From Halomonas fontilapidosi (GTDB lineage Bacteria > Pseudomonadota > Gammaproteobacteria > Pseudomonadales > Halomonadaceae), in assembly GCF_014192285.1 (NCBI RefSeq), contig NZ_JACHXQ010000003.1, positions 186,001 through 250,000 of the forward strand: DNA of 64,000 bases. Direction: 5' to 3'. Positions 34,819-43,984 of this stretch are shown in pieces. Under the pieces are notes generated by a model. The model was not told the DNA's origin. It made no database searches and was given only the letters and a program-made list of their open reading frames with translations. How positions within the stretch are numbered: the first letter of the stretch is position 1; each line of letters begins with the position of its first letter. The translations under genes were made by a program, and so were the position numbers.

Positions 34819-35793
34819 TCAGCGAGGCCGACTCTCCGCCAGGTGCCGATTCACGGCGATCCAGGCACCCAGCCAGCCAAGTAGTGTACTAGAACACAGT
34901 AGTATTGTAGACCCCTCGAGGCCCAGCCGCGGCAGGTGGAAGCTGGCCCCGTAGCTCGCCGCCAGGGCCGAGACCGGCGCCGAAAGCCAGTCGCTGCCTA
35001 GCGTCAATAGACCCCAGGCCAAGAGGCCACCGCCCAGCCCGAACCAGGCGCCGCTGTACAGGAACGGGCGGCGCACGAAGGCATGGGTGGCACCGATCAG
35101 GGTGATCACCTCGATCTCCTGACGGCGATTCTCCACGGCGAGCCGGATGGTATTGCCTACCACCAACAGCACGCCCAGCCCGAACAGCACACCCAGCGCC
35201 AGGGTGACCCGCTGGCCCAACTCGGCAAGGTGACGCAGGCGCTCGAGCCAGGCGAGGTCCAGGCGCACTTCGTCGACCCCGGGAACAGCCTCGAACCGCT
35301 CGGCGAGTCGCCGCACTGCCTGGGGGGCAGGGTCTGCGGGGCGCACCACCACGCTGGCCGGCAGGGGGTTGTCGTCGAGGCGGGCCAGCGCATCGCGCAG
35401 CCCCAGCGCCTGGTGAAACTCGGCCATGCCCTCGGCGGCGGTGATCAAGCGGGTGTCGAGCACCCCCGCCTGGGCGGCCAGCGCCTGCTCGATGCGTCCG
35501 GCCTCACTATCGCCGACTCCGACCTCCAGGTAAGCGGTGAGGGTGGCGCTCTGCTCCAGCTCGGCGTCGAGCAGACGCGCGCTGTCCAGGGTCAGCCAGA
35601 GCCCCGCGGGCAGCACCAGGGCAATGGCGATGGCCAGCATGGTCATCAGACTCCCCAGCGGGCGGCGCAGCAGGCGACGCGCACTGTCGAGAACCATGGC
35701 ACGGTGATGACGCGCCCAGGCCCGCCAGCGTATGCCACCAGCCGGCCGCTGGGTGCGCGCCCCGCGGGGCGAAGGGGCGGATTCGCGGCTCAT
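34819..35793 (-). CDS. ftsX: Cell division protein FtsX
   Basis: Membrane partner of FtsE; the complex relays divisome state to periplasmic amidase activation. 324 residues: an Arg-rich cytoplasmic N-terminus, a first membrane helix at ~48-68, a periplasmic domain at ~70-190, then three membrane helices (about 200-220, 245-268, 290-312). The cytoplasmic [15 protein letters not shown] motif is conserved. Overlaps ftsE by 4 bp (ATGA). Confidence 0.94.
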   Translation of the reverse strand: MSRESAPSPRGARTQRPAGGIRWRAWARHHRAMVLDSARRLLRRPLGSLMTMLAIAIALVLPAGLWLTLDSARLLDAELEQSATLTAYLEVGVGDSEAGRIEQALAAQAGVLDTRLITAAEGMAEFHQALGLRDALARLDDNPLPASVVVRPADPAPQAVRRLAERFEAVPGVDEVRLDLAWLERLRHLAELGQRVTLALGVLFGLGVLLVVGNTIRLAVENRRQEIEVITLIGATHAFVRRPFLYSGAWFGLGGGLLAWGLLTLGSDWLSAPVSALAASYGASFHLPRLGLEGSTILLCSSTLLGWLGAWIAVNRHLAESRPR

Positions 35794-36458
35794 GCGACCT
35801 CCTCGTCAGCCACCAGGCGTCCGTCATGGAGGCGCAAGGTGCGGTGGCGAAGCCGAGCGATCAGCGCCAGGTCGTGGCTGGCGACCATCACCGTGGTGCC
35901 GATGCGATTGAAGTCCTCGAACAGCGCCATGATGTCGGCAGAGAGCTGGGGGTCGAGGTTGCCAGTGGGCTCGTCGGCAAGCAGTAACGCCGGCTTGTTG
36001 ACGACCGCCCGGGCGATGCCGACCCGCTGCTGCTCGCCGCCTGAGAGCTCGATGGGCAGCGCACCCTCTCGATGCAAGAGGCCCACCTTGTCCAGAGCCG
36101 CCCTCACCCGCCGCGCCGCCTCGCGGTGCTCGACCCCCTGGATCTCCAGCGGCAGGGCCACGTTGTGATAGATGGAGCGGTCGAAGAGCAGCTGATGGTC
36201 CTGGAAGACCACGCCGATCTGGCGGCGATAGAAGGGAATCTGGCTGTGATGCAGGCGCTCGATGTCATGGCCCGCCACCCGCACCTTGCCGCGGCTGGGG
36301 CGCTCCAGACGCATGATCAGGCGCAGCAGCGAGCTCTTGCCCGCGCCGGAGTGGCCGGTGAGGAAGACCATCTCGCCGCGTCGCACCCGGAAATCGATAT
36401 TGGCGAGCGCCTCGAAACGCCCTCCATAGCGCTTGCCGACGTGCTCGAAGGCGATCAT
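35790..36458 (-). CDS. ftsE: Cell division ATP-binding protein FtsE
   Basis: ABC-type ATPase of the FtsEX complex. 222 residues with Walker A GHSGAGKSS near residue 35, Q-loop VFQDHQLL, signature LSGGEQQRVGIARA, Walker B ALLLADEPTGNLD and the switch His in VASHDLALI. Overlaps ftsY upstream and ftsX downstream by 4 bp each, so the trio is tightly coupled. Confidence 0.97.
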   Translation of the reverse strand: MIAFEHVGKRYGGRFEALANIDFRVRRGEMVFLTGHSGAGKSSLLRLIMRLERPSRGKVRVAGHDIERLHHSQIPFYRRQIGVVFQDHQLLFDRSIYHNVALPLEIQGVEHREAARRVRAALDKVGLLHREGALPIELSGGEQQRVGIARAVVNKPALLLADEPTGNLDPQLSADIMALFEDFNRIGTTVMVASHDLALIARLRHRTLRLHDGRLVADEEVA

Positions 36459-37723
36459 GACGCCGGCGACACCGGCTCGCGATCGAACAGGGCATCGATG
36501 AACTCCTGCGCCGCGAAGGGTCGCAGGTCATCCAGCGACTCGCCGACGCCGATGAAGCGGATCGGCGTGCCGAGCTGGCGGGCCAGAGCGAAGATAATGC
36601 CGCCCTTGGCGGTGCCGTCGAGCTTGGTCAGCGTGATACCGGTGACCGGCACCGCCTCGTTGAAGGTCGAGGCCTGAGCGAGGGCGTTCTGGCCAGTCCC
36701 GGCATCGAGCACCAGCATGACCTCGTGGGGTGCAGTGTCGTCGACCTTGGCCATCACCCGTCGGACCTTCTTGAGCTCCTCCATCAGATGAGCCTTGTTG
36801 TGCAGGCGCCCTGCGGTATCCGCGATCAGCACGTCGACGCCTCGCGCCTTGGCGGCCGACACGGCATCGAAGATCACCGAGGCGCTGTCGGCGCCGGTAT
36901 GCTGAGCGATCACCGGCACGGCGTTGCGCTCGCCCCAGACCTTTAGCTGCTCCACTGCCGCTGCACGGAAGGTATCGCCCGCCGCCAGCATCACGCTGCG
37001 CCCCTCGCGCTGAAAGCGCTGGGTCAGCTTGCCGATGGTCGTGGTCTTGCCCACACCATTGACGCCCACCACCAGGATCACGAACGGGCCCTCGCCCTTG
37101 GGCGGCAGCGTTAGCGGTCGAGTGACCGGCTCGAGCATCGCCGCGAGCTCCTCCTGCAGGGCTCGGTAGAGCGCCTGGGGCTCCTTGAGCTCCTTGCGCG
37201 AGACCCGGTCGGTGAGCCGGTCGATGATCTCGGTGGTGGCCTCGATGCCCACATCCGCCATCAGCAGCTGGGTCTCGAGCTCCTCCATGAGGTCGTCATC
37301 GATCTGCTTGCGGCCCATGAAGAGGTCGGCCAGACCGTCGGTGAGATTGGCGCGTGTCTTGCCAAGCCCGGCACGAATGCGGGCAAACCAGCCCTTCTTC
37401 TCGGCGACCGGCTTCTCCTGCAGCGCCGCCCTGGGTGGCGACGGCTCGGTCTCGTGGGCGAGCTCGGATTCAGGCGAGGGCTTGGCCGGTGGCTCGGGAG
37501 CGGGCTCGGGCATGGCTTCGCTGGCCGGGGTCACGGACGTCTGATGATGCGGCGCCGGGGGCGTTGCCGTCTCGTCGCCTGCCTGGTCGACGTCCTCCGC
37601 CGGCGTGCTGACCTCATCCGCCGTCTGCTCCTCCGCCTGCTCCTCCGCCTGCTGCTCGGCCTCCTGTTCCGGTGTTGTCTGCTGCCCTTCCTGCTGCTTC
37701 TTGCGCTTGAAAATACCGAACAT
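36455..37723 (-). CDS. ftsY: Signal recognition particle receptor FtsY
   Basis: SRP receptor GTPase that docks ribosome-SRP complexes at the membrane. 422 residues from ATG 37721-37723 (MFGIFKRKKQQEGQQ). Residues ~15-120 are a low-complexity acidic A domain rich in Glu, Ala and Pro. The NG domain carries GVNGVGKTTTIGKL, DTFRAAAVEQL, DTAGRLHNK and TKLDGTAKGG. Its SRP partner Ffh is in the same window at 60.7-62.1 kb. Confidence 0.97.
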   Translation of the reverse strand: MFGIFKRKKQQEGQQTTPEQEAEQQAEEQAEEQTADEVSTPAEDVDQAGDETATPPAPHHQTSVTPASEAMPEPAPEPPAKPSPESELAHETEPSPPRAALQEKPVAEKKGWFARIRAGLGKTRANLTDGLADLFMGRKQIDDDLMEELETQLLMADVGIEATTEIIDRLTDRVSRKELKEPQALYRALQEELAAMLEPVTRPLTLPPKGEGPFVILVVGVNGVGKTTTIGKLTQRFQREGRSVMLAAGDTFRAAAVEQLKVWGERNAVPVIAQHTGADSASVIFDAVSAAKARGVDVLIADTAGRLHNKAHLMEELKKVRRVMAKVDDTAPHEVMLVLDAGTGQNALAQASTFNEAVPVTGITLTKLDGTAKGGIIFALARQLGTPIRFIGVGESLDDLRPFAAQEFIDALFDREPVSPAS

Positions 37724-37814
37724 GGGGGGATCACGCCTCACGGATGAACGAATCGCCTCATCCTACCATTGAGCACCATGACTGTGGACAAGCCGGCGGT
37801 TACAATCCGCCCCC

Positions 37815-38474
37815 ATGACACGACGCCGCCCCTCCTCTCGAAAGCCATGCCGATCGGACGCTCCCCAGGGCAAGGGCACCGGACGCCGGAATGCCGGCCG
37901 GCTGCGCATCATCGGCGGCGAGTACCGCCGCCGCCAGCTGCCGGTGCTCGACCGCCCGGGGCTGCGTCCCACGCCTGACCGGGTGCGCGAGACGCTGTTC
38001 AACTGGCTCACCGATGCCACGCCCGGGGCAAGGGTGCTGGATCTGTTTGCCGGCACCGGCGCACTCGGCCTCGAGGCCCTCTCGCGGGGCGCCCGGCAGG
38101 CGGTATTCGTCGAGCGCGACGCCAAAGTGGCGCGCCAACTCACCGACAACCTCGCGGCCCTGGGAGCCAACGAACGCGCCCGGCTGGTCAACGCCGATGC
38201 CCAGGCCTTCCTCACCGGCGCCCCTACTCCCTTCTCCCTGGCATTCCTCGATCCGCCCTTCCGCCTGGGGCTCGCCGGGGCCTGCTGCCACGCCCTGGAG
38301 GCCGGCTGGCTCGCCGAGGAGGCACTGATCTACGTGGAGACCGAGTCATCGCTCGCCCCGGAGGTACCCGCCAACTGGCACCTGCATCGCGAGGTACGGG
38401 CCGGCGACAGCACGGGATGGCTCTACCGCCGACAACCGCCAGGCGCAAGGTCGCCCGACGGCGACGCTTGCTGA
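37815..38474 (+). CDS. rsmD: 16S rRNA m2G966 methyltransferase
   Basis: SAM-dependent RNA methyltransferase, 219 residues. A basic N-terminal tail (RRRPSSRKPCRSD, likely RNA-binding) is followed by RIIGGEYRRRQLPVLD, RPTPDRVRETLFNWL, the SAM loop VLDLFAGTGALGLEALSRGA and the catalytic FLDPPFRLG. Divergent from ftsY, the common neighbour arrangement. Confidence 0.95.
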   Translation: MTRRRPSSRKPCRSDAPQGKGTGRRNAGRLRIIGGEYRRRQLPVLDRPGLRPTPDRVRETLFNWLTDATPGARVLDLFAGTGALGLEALSRGARQAVFVERDAKVARQLTDNLAALGANERARLVNADAQAFLTGAPTPFSLAFLDPPFRLGLAGACCHALEAGWLAEEALIYVETESSLAPEVPANWHLHREVRAGDSTGWLYRRQPPGARSPDGDAC

Positions 38475-38555
38475 GCCCCGACCGCGGCGTTACGCTGCGC
38501 GCTGAAGGAACCCAACGGGCATGCCCCACCAGCAGGATGTCGTCAGGAGAACAGG

Positions 38556-38750
38556 ATGAGTATTGAACTCTTCAACCAGCTCGAACAGAAGGTCACCAGC
38601 GCCGTCGAGGCCCTGGAGCTGATGAGGATGGAAGCCGAGGAGCTGCGCGAGGAAAACGCCCGCCTGAAGCAGGAGCGCGAGGAGTGGGAGCGTCGCCTCT
38701 CCGCCCTGCTGGGCAAGTTCGACGAGGTCGAGACCACCACCAGCAACTGA
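38556..38750 (+). CDS. zapB: Cell division protein ZapB-like
   Basis: 64-residue coiled-coil protein, hydrophobic heptads throughout (ELFNQLEQKVTSAVEALELM). It resembles E. coli ZapB (79 residues) at both ends: the start MSIELFNQLEQKV and the C-terminal RRLSALLGKFDEVE correspond to MSLEVFEKLEAKV and ERLQALLGRMEEV. ZapB stabilises the Z ring through ZapA. The shorter central coil is the main difference. Confidence 0.85.
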   Translation: MSIELFNQLEQKVTSAVEALELMRMEAEELREENARLKQEREEWERRLSALLGKFDEVETTTSN

Positions 38751-38754
38751 GGCA

Positions 38755-39216
38755 TCAGGTCAGCGGAAGCGACATCAGCAGCGCATCCTCCCGCTGGCCG
38801 CCGTTGCGTGCCGGATAGTAGCCATGCCGGCGGCCGTCTTCGCCGAACCCTGCATGCCGGTAGAGTGCCAGGGCCGCCTGGTTGCCCGCCCTCACCTCCA
38901 GCAGCAGGCGCTCGCTCTGCCATTTGCGTGCCTGCTCGATCACTGCTGCCAGTAAATGCCTCGCCGCCCCCTGACGGCGCGCCTCCCGGGCCACCAGGAT
39001 CGCCTGCAGTTCCGCATCAAAGGGCAACCTCACCAGCACCGCATGAGCGACCAGACGCGCTTCGCGCTCGATGCCGAACACCCGGCTATCGGCGTCGGCC
39101 AGCACGTCCCGCCACTGCCCGGGGCTCCAGGGGTCGGCGCTGGCGGCCTGCTCCAGCGCCGACAGCGCTGCCAGATCGACCGGTGCCAGCCGGCGCACCG
39201 TCTCAGTCGGCCTCAT
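38755..39216 (-). CDS. rimI: Ribosomal protein S18 alanine N-acetyltransferase
   Basis: GNAT acetyltransferase that acetylates the S18 N-terminus. 153 residues from ATG 39214-39216 (MRPTETVRRLAPVDLAALSA). Conserved features are DPWSPGQW, the acetyl-CoA loop REARRQGAARHLL and LEVRAGNQAALALYRHAGF. It overlaps the preceding HolD-like gene by 14 bp, as rimI follows holD in E. coli. Confidence 0.93.
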   Translation of the reverse strand: MRPTETVRRLAPVDLAALSALEQAASADPWSPGQWRDVLADADSRVFGIEREARLVAHAVLVRLPFDAELQAILVAREARRQGAARHLLAAVIEQARKWQSERLLLEVRAGNQAALALYRHAGFGEDGRRHGYYPARNGGQREDALLMSLPLT

Positions 39217-40018
39217 GTCCCGCCCGCCAGGCATCCCGCCAGCCCGCCATCTGCGGCCAGAGGGCGCGCTTGGCCTCGGCACTGCCGGCCAGTTCCCCCA
39301 GCGCCGGTCCCTGCCAGGCCGGCAGCGCCAGCAGCGGACAATGGCCATCGCTGAGGGTCAGCAGCTCGGCGAGCGTCTCGTCTTCCCCGAACACCAGCAG
39401 CCGTTCCGGCACCCAGCCGCGGCGCTGACGACCGGCCAGAAAGGCCTGAAGGCCCTCGCGAGCCTCCTCCAGCGGCGCCTCTACCGGCAGCTCCTCCACC
39501 TGGGGCCAGCGAAAGGCCTCGAAGGTCGGCATTTGTTCGGGCACCACGCCGGCAGCACGCAGCAGGTTGCGCAACAGGCGCAACTCCACGCGGCTGGGCG
39601 GCGCCTTGCCGGGCAGCAGCAGCAGCCAGCGGCCATCCAGACACGCCACCTGCAAGGTAAAACGCAGCGCCTCCCCGCGCTGCTGAACGGGCCCCGGACG
39701 GGGCGCCTCGTGCTCGGCCTCCTTTACCTCGGCGGGCACCAGATCACCGAGCAGCGCGCGGGCCTTGCCGGCCGAGGGCCGGTGACGCGGCTCCGGTTCG
39801 GCGGGAGCCGGACGCGGGGCGGCGACCTGCGCCTCCGCGGCCTCGTCGAGCAGCGCATGCAGCCGCTCCCCCGGGGCACGGCGTCCCTCGGCCTCCGGCG
39901 AGGCAGTCTCCCACTCGCAGGCTGGCGTGGGCAGGGCATTGGGCAAGCGATAGCGAGAGGCCCAGGCGGTCAGGCCCATGGCCTCCAGGTACTGCAGGCG
40001 CTGCGGCTCCGGCGTCAC
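39203..40018 (-). CDS. holD: HolD-like DNA polymerase III psi-subunit protein, enlarged
   Basis: 271 residues from GTG 40016-40018, which overlaps the bolA stop as GTGA. The identification rests on three things. The N-terminal LQYLEAMGLTAWASRYRLP resembles psi LQQLGITQWSLRRP. The C-terminal block GPALGELAGSAEAKRALWPQ resembles psi PALTDLRANPTARAALWQQ. The gene sits directly before rimI, as holD does. Psi links the clamp loader to SSB through chi. E. coli HolD is ~137 residues; here a Pro/Ala/Glu-rich middle (residues ~40-140) roughly doubles the length. A pseudomonad-type conserved protein of other function is possible. Confidence 0.7.
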   Translation of the reverse strand: MTPEPQRLQYLEAMGLTAWASRYRLPNALPTPACEWETASPEAEGRRAPGERLHALLDEAAEAQVAAPRPAPAEPEPRHRPSAGKARALLGDLVPAEVKEAEHEAPRPGPVQQRGEALRFTLQVACLDGRWLLLLPGKAPPSRVELRLLRNLLRAAGVVPEQMPTFEAFRWPQVEELPVEAPLEEAREGLQAFLAGRQRRGWVPERLLVFGEDETLAELLTLSDGHCPLLALPAWQGPALGELAGSAEAKRALWPQMAGWRDAWRAGHEAD

Positions 40019-40326
40019 GACTGACCGCCGCCCCGGCAGTCGGGCGAATCGGGCCGTGAGCGGCCGCTGGCCTCCCACTCGTCTGGCGTGAAGAGATGCA
40101 GCGCCAGCGCATGGACGGGACCGGCGAGTTCGTCGGCGAGCAGCGCATAGACCTGCTGGTGCCGTTTAACCGGCATCAGTCCCTCAAAGCGCGAGGACAC
40201 CAGAGTGACCTTGAAGTGGGTCTCGGAGTTGGGCGGCACGTTATGCCGGTGGCTCTCGTTCTCCACCGCCAGAAAGGCGGGCTCGAGAGCCCTCAGCTTG
40301 TCTTCGATGGTGGCCTGGGTGCTCAT
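40015..40326 (-). CDS. bolA: BolA family protein
   Basis: 103 residues from ATG 40324-40326 (MSTQATIEDKLRALEPAFL). Strong BolA features are ENESHRHNVPPNSETHFKV, the VKRHQQVYALL helix and VHALALHLFTPDEWE; the tail CRGGG even resembles the CRGAG end of E. coli BolA. BolA proteins pair with monothiol glutaredoxins in iron-sulfur handling and affect morphology. First gene of bolA-holD-rimI. Confidence 0.95.
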   Translation of the reverse strand: MSTQATIEDKLRALEPAFLAVENESHRHNVPPNSETHFKVTLVSSRFEGLMPVKRHQQVYALLADELAGPVHALALHLFTPDEWEASGRSRPDSPDCRGGGQS

Positions 40327-40371
40327 GTCGGGGTTCCGATGCTGAGTGAGTGATGGCTCCATTGTACGCCT

Positions 40372-41796
40372 TCAGTCCGGGTCCGACGACGCCCGCAGCG
40401 GCTGGGCGTGACGCGCCTCACGCTGGGCCCGCCCGGCCGGCGACACCCGCCCAAGGCTCGCCGCGAGCGACAGCACGCAGGCCCCCGCGCCGACCCATAG
40501 GGTCATCTGCACCGGCGCGCCGGCGGCCAGGAAAGCACCCACCAGCGCAACACCCAGCGACTGGCCCACCGTGCGCGTCGTGCTCATCACGCCAGAGGCC
40601 CGGGCACTGCGCGCGTGGGGCACGCTAGCCATCATCTCGCGGTTGTTGGGTGGCTGGAAGAGACCAAAACCGAATCCGCAGAGCGCCGTGCGCCATAGGC
40701 TGTCCATTACGCCGGCCTCGGCATCCAGGCCGGCGAGGGCCGCGAGGCCCAGCAGCAGCAACACCAGCCCGGTGCTGGCGAGCAGGCTGGGATTGACCCG
40801 ATCGGCCAGCCGTCCGGCCAGGGGGCCCACGACCATGATCGCCAGCGGCCACGGCGTGAACATCCAGGCGGTCTCCAGCGGCGTGAACCCCATCTCCTGC
40901 TGATAGAGGAAGGAGAGTGCCACGAAGGCCAGGCCCTGGCCGACAAAGGCGAGTCCCGAGGCAGAGACCGCCAGCGTGAAGCGCCGTTCGCCGAACAGCG
41001 AGAGCGGCAGCAGGGGGTGGCGGGCCCGTTGCTGGCGCTGCAGGAAGAGCACGGCACTGAGCAGACTCAACCCCAGCCAGGCGAGTACCTGCCAGGTGGG
41101 TGCCCCGTGGCCGATGCCGTCGAGGCCGAGGAAGAGCCCGGCCAGCATGGCGATCGAACATAGCGCCCCGCGCCAGTCGAAGCCGTCGCGCCGCCCCGCC
41201 TCCCGCGGCAACGCCCGCCAGGCCAGCCAGGAGGCGCAGACTCCCAGCGGCACATGCAGGGCGAACAGCCAGGGCCAGCTGGCCACGGAGAGTACCAGCC
41301 CCCCGAGGGTCGGTCCGGCGGCGTAGCCACCGGCCACCACCAGGGCGGAGAGCCCCAGGGCGCTGCCGAGCAGTCGTGAGGGGAAGATCGAGCGGTAGAG
41401 TGACGGGCCTATCGAGAGGGTGGCCGCCGCCCCGAGACCCTGAAGGGCGCGAAAGAACAGCAGGATTTCCAGATTCGGCGCCAGGGCACTGCCCAGGGAA
41501 GCCAGGGTGAACAAGGCGACACCGGTGGCATACAGCCGCCGCCGACTGACCAGCTCGCTGAGGGCGGCAAAGACCAGCAGGAAGGCCGCGCAGACGACCT
41601 GGAAGAGGTTGGTGACCCACACTATCCGAGAAGCGGAGACGCCGAGGTCGGCCGCCATGGAAGGCAGCGCGATGTTGACCATGGTGGTGTCCACCACCGC
41701 CATCAGGGTACCCAGGATCAGCGCCAGCACCGCCAGACGCCGCTCGGGACCCGGCAGGCCGTCATCACCGGGTTGGGTCGCGAAGAGTCGGCTCAT
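40372..41796 (-). CDS. MFS drug-resistance-type transporter (DHA2/EmrB-QacA class)
   Basis: 474-residue inner-membrane protein with about 14 hydrophobic segments. Typical signals are LALILGTLMAVVDTTMVNIALPSMAADLG in TM1 with the D-x-T-x-V-N motif, LSELVSRRRLYATG (the 2-3 loop) and FRALQGLGAAATLSIGPSL. It likely exports hydrophobic or cationic compounds with proton antiport; the substrate is unknown. No adjacent regulator or HlyD-type adaptor was seen, so it is probably a single-component exporter. The start is ATG 41794-41796. Confidence 0.88.
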   Translation of the reverse strand: MSRLFATQPGDDGLPGPERRLAVLALILGTLMAVVDTTMVNIALPSMAADLGVSASRIVWVTNLFQVVCAAFLLVFAALSELVSRRRLYATGVALFTLASLGSALAPNLEILLFFRALQGLGAAATLSIGPSLYRSIFPSRLLGSALGLSALVVAGGYAAGPTLGGLVLSVASWPWLFALHVPLGVCASWLAWRALPREAGRRDGFDWRGALCSIAMLAGLFLGLDGIGHGAPTWQVLAWLGLSLLSAVLFLQRQQRARHPLLPLSLFGERRFTLAVSASGLAFVGQGLAFVALSFLYQQEMGFTPLETAWMFTPWPLAIMVVGPLAGRLADRVNPSLLASTGLVLLLLGLAALAGLDAEAGVMDSLWRTALCGFGFGLFQPPNNREMMASVPHARSARASGVMSTTRTVGQSLGVALVGAFLAAGAPVQMTLWVGAGACVLSLAASLGRVSPAGRAQREARHAQPLRASSDPD

Positions 41797-41826
41797 CCTG
41801 CTTCCGTCACTAAGGGTCGATAACGC

Positions 41827-41850
41827 GGAAACCGGCCGAAGCCGGTTTCC
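41827..41850 (-). terminator. UUCG-type hairpin
   Basis: Perfect 10-bp stem GGAAACCGGC / GCCGGTTTCC with tetraloop CGAA (TTCG on the minus strand, an especially stable loop). It lies 25 bp past the stop of the acidic orphan gene. No T-run follows, so it is a weak terminator or 3'-end stabiliser. Confidence 0.6.
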
Positions 41851-41874
41851 CATGATCGCTGCCCGGCAGGTGGA

Positions 41875-42261
41875 TCAGTCCTGATCGGTCTCCAGCAGGA
41901 GAGCGTCGTCCACCTCGGAGATTTCCAGGGCCGCTTCGTCGTCGAGGTCGATGGCCAGGTAGCTGTGCTCGACCTGCAGAAAGCGCTGGAAGAGCGCCCA
42001 GTCCAGGGCCTCCGGCCACTGGCGCTCGTCCTCTTCCCAGGCCCGCAGCTCGGTCTCGAGGATCTCGAGATAGCGCTCGCGCACGAAGGCTTCCAGCGCC
42101 TCGGGCGCGTCCATCTCCGGGATCAGGTAGACAGTGCTTTCACGTTCGACGTCGGCCAGGGTCAGGTCATCGCCCTCCATCGTGGGTTCGAGCGCATTGA
42201 TCCAGTCCACGAAGTGCCGGGTCGGCCTGACGCTCAGGGCAGAGCGGTTGAGCAGTTTCAT
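41875..42261 (-). CDS. Acidic hypothetical protein
   Basis: 128 residues from ATG 42259-42261 (MKLLNRSALSVRPTRHFVDW). Very acidic, with runs such as DLDDEAALEISEVDDALL, and no signal, membrane segment or cysteine. Middle part YLIPEMDAPEALEAFVRERY suggests a compact alpha/beta fold. It looks like a conserved proteobacterial orphan; I do not know a function. GAGGAGAC precedes the ATG, supporting translation. Isolated between lysS and the MFS gene, both on the same strand. Confidence 0.78.
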   Translation of the reverse strand: MKLLNRSALSVRPTRHFVDWINALEPTMEGDDLTLADVERESTVYLIPEMDAPEALEAFVRERYLEILETELRAWEEDERQWPEALDWALFQRFLQVEHSYLAIDLDDEAALEISEVDDALLLETDQD

Positions 42262-42336
42262 CACGGTCTCCTCGACGTCGAAACGACGACCATTATGGGT
42301 GCTCGGGCCGCCCCTTACCAACACTTCCGGCCCCGA

Positions 42337-43887
42337 TCACTCCACCTCGGGGCGCATCGCCGGAAAGAGCAGCACATCGCGGATGGAGGCGCTGTCGGTG
42401 AGCAGCATCACCAGCCGGTCGATGCCGATGCCCTCGCCCGCGGTCGGCGGCAGGCCAACCTCCAGGGCACGAATATAGTCGGCGTCGTAGTACATCGCCT
42501 CCAGATCGCCGGCTTCCTTCTCCACGGCCTGCTCGCGGAAGCGTTCGGCCTGGTCCTCGGCGTCGTTGAGCTCCGAGAAGCCATTGGCGATTTCGCGACC
42601 GCCGACGAAGAACTCGAAACGCTCGGTGACGAAAGGATTGGTGTCCTTGCGCCGCGCCAGCGGGCTCACCTCGGTGGGGTACTCGGTGATGAACGTCGGC
42701 TGGTGGAGGCGGTGTTCCACCGTCTTCTCGAAGATCTCGATCTGGATCTTGCCCAGCCCCCAGCCGTCCTTGACGTCGATGTCCAGTCGCTCGGCGATCT
42801 GGCGCGCGGCGGCCTCGTCGGCCAGCGCCTCGGCATGGATCTCCGGATTGAACTCGAGAATGGCATCGAACACCGTGACCCGCCGCAGCGGCTGACCGAA
42901 GTCATACTCGAAGCTCTCGAGCACCTCGCCCTCGCCGTTGCGCACGGTGTTCACCACCGTGGTGCTGCCCAGCACCTTGCGGGTCACGCTGCGCAGCATC
43001 TCCTCGGTGAGGTCCATCAGATCGTCGTGGTTCGCATGCGCCTGATAGAACTCGATCATGGTGAATTCGGGATTGTGGCGGGTGGAGAGCCCCTCGTTGC
43101 GGAAGTTGCGGTTGATCTCGAAGACCCGCTCGAAGCCGCCCACCACCAGGCGCTTGAGGTAGAGCTCCGGCGCGATGCGCAGGTACATGTCGATGTCCAG
43201 CGCGTTGTGGTGGGTGACGAAGGGGCGTGCCGTGGCGCCGCCGGGAATCGGCTGCAGCATGGGGGTTTCTACCTCCATGAAGCCGCGATCCTCGAAGAAG
43301 CGACGCATGGCGCTGATCACCCCGGCGCGGGTCTCGAACACCTTGCGCGAGTCGGGGTTCATGATCAGGTCGACGTAGCGCTGGCGGTAGCGCGCCTCCA
43401 TGTCGGTGAGGCCGTGGAACTTGTCGGGCAGCGGACGCAGGCTCTTGGTCAGCAGCTTGGCCTCCACCATCATCACATAGAGGTCGCCCTTCCCCGACTT
43501 GTGCACCGGCCCCCGGGCCGCCACGATGTCGCCGATGTCCCAGCCCTTGACGTCCTCCAGCACCTCGGCCGGCAGCCCCTTCTTGTCGACATAGAGCTGG
43601 ATCGTGCCGGACGGGTCCTGGATGACGATGAAGGGCCCGCGCTTGCGCATGATCCGCCCGGACACGGCGGCACGGCGGTCCAGGGCCTCCAGATCCGCCT
43701 TGTCGCGGTCGCCAAGCTCGTCGACCAGCTCGGCCGCCAGGCTGTCGCGGCGAAAGTCGTTGGGGAAGGCGCTCTCGCCGGTCTCGGCGGCACGCGCGCG
43801 GCGCGCTGCCAGCTTGGCACGGCGCTCGGCGATCAGGCGGTTCTCGTCGTTCTGCGGGCTATCCGCTGAGGGGCTCTCGTTGGCCAT
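42337..43887 (-). CDS. lysS: Lysyl-tRNA synthetase, class II
   Basis: 516 residues from ATG 43885-43887 ([19 protein letters not shown]). The N-terminal OB-fold includes [18 protein letters not shown]. Class II motif 2 is [19 protein letters not shown] and motif 3 [20 protein letters not shown]. Upstream frames in the same phase run into the prfB end and are not part of the protein. It lies 97 bp after prfB, the E. coli pair order. Confidence 0.97.
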   Translation of the reverse strand: MANESPSADSPQNDENRLIAERRAKLAARRARAAETGESAFPNDFRRDSLAAELVDELGDRDKADLEALDRRAAVSGRIMRKRGPFIVIQDPSGTIQLYVDKKGLPAEVLEDVKGWDIGDIVAARGPVHKSGKGDLYVMMVEAKLLTKSLRPLPDKFHGLTDMEARYRQRYVDLIMNPDSRKVFETRAGVISAMRRFFEDRGFMEVETPMLQPIPGGATARPFVTHHNALDIDMYLRIAPELYLKRLVVGGFERVFEINRNFRNEGLSTRHNPEFTMIEFYQAHANHDDLMDLTEEMLRSVTRKVLGSTTVVNTVRNGEGEVLESFEYDFGQPLRRVTVFDAILEFNPEIHAEALADEAAARQIAERLDIDVKDGWGLGKIQIEIFEKTVEHRLHQPTFITEYPTEVSPLARRKDTNPFVTERFEFFVGGREIANGFSELNDAEDQAERFREQAVEKEAGDLEAMYYDADYIRALEVGLPPTAGEGIGIDRLVMLLTDSASIRDVLLFPAMRPEVE

Positions 43888-43950
43888 ATCACTACCTGTC
43901 ATCAAGTTGGGCTGGGGCGGGAAAACGGCGACGGGGAAAGGCGCCGCCAC

Positions 43951-43971
43951 GGCGGGGCCCATCGCCCCGCC
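43951..43971 (-). terminator. prfB-lysS intergenic hairpin
   Basis: Perfect 8-bp stem GGCGGGGC / GCCCCGCC with loop CCATC, 13 bp past the prfB stop on the minus strand. No T-run follows directly. It may attenuate transcription between the two genes rather than end it. Confidence 0.45.
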
Positions 43972-43984
43972 ATGAGCGGCAGGG

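Noticed and set aside
41965..43869. 634-residue frame antisense to lysS
   Set aside because: lysS class II motifs are on the other strand; nothing recognisable here.
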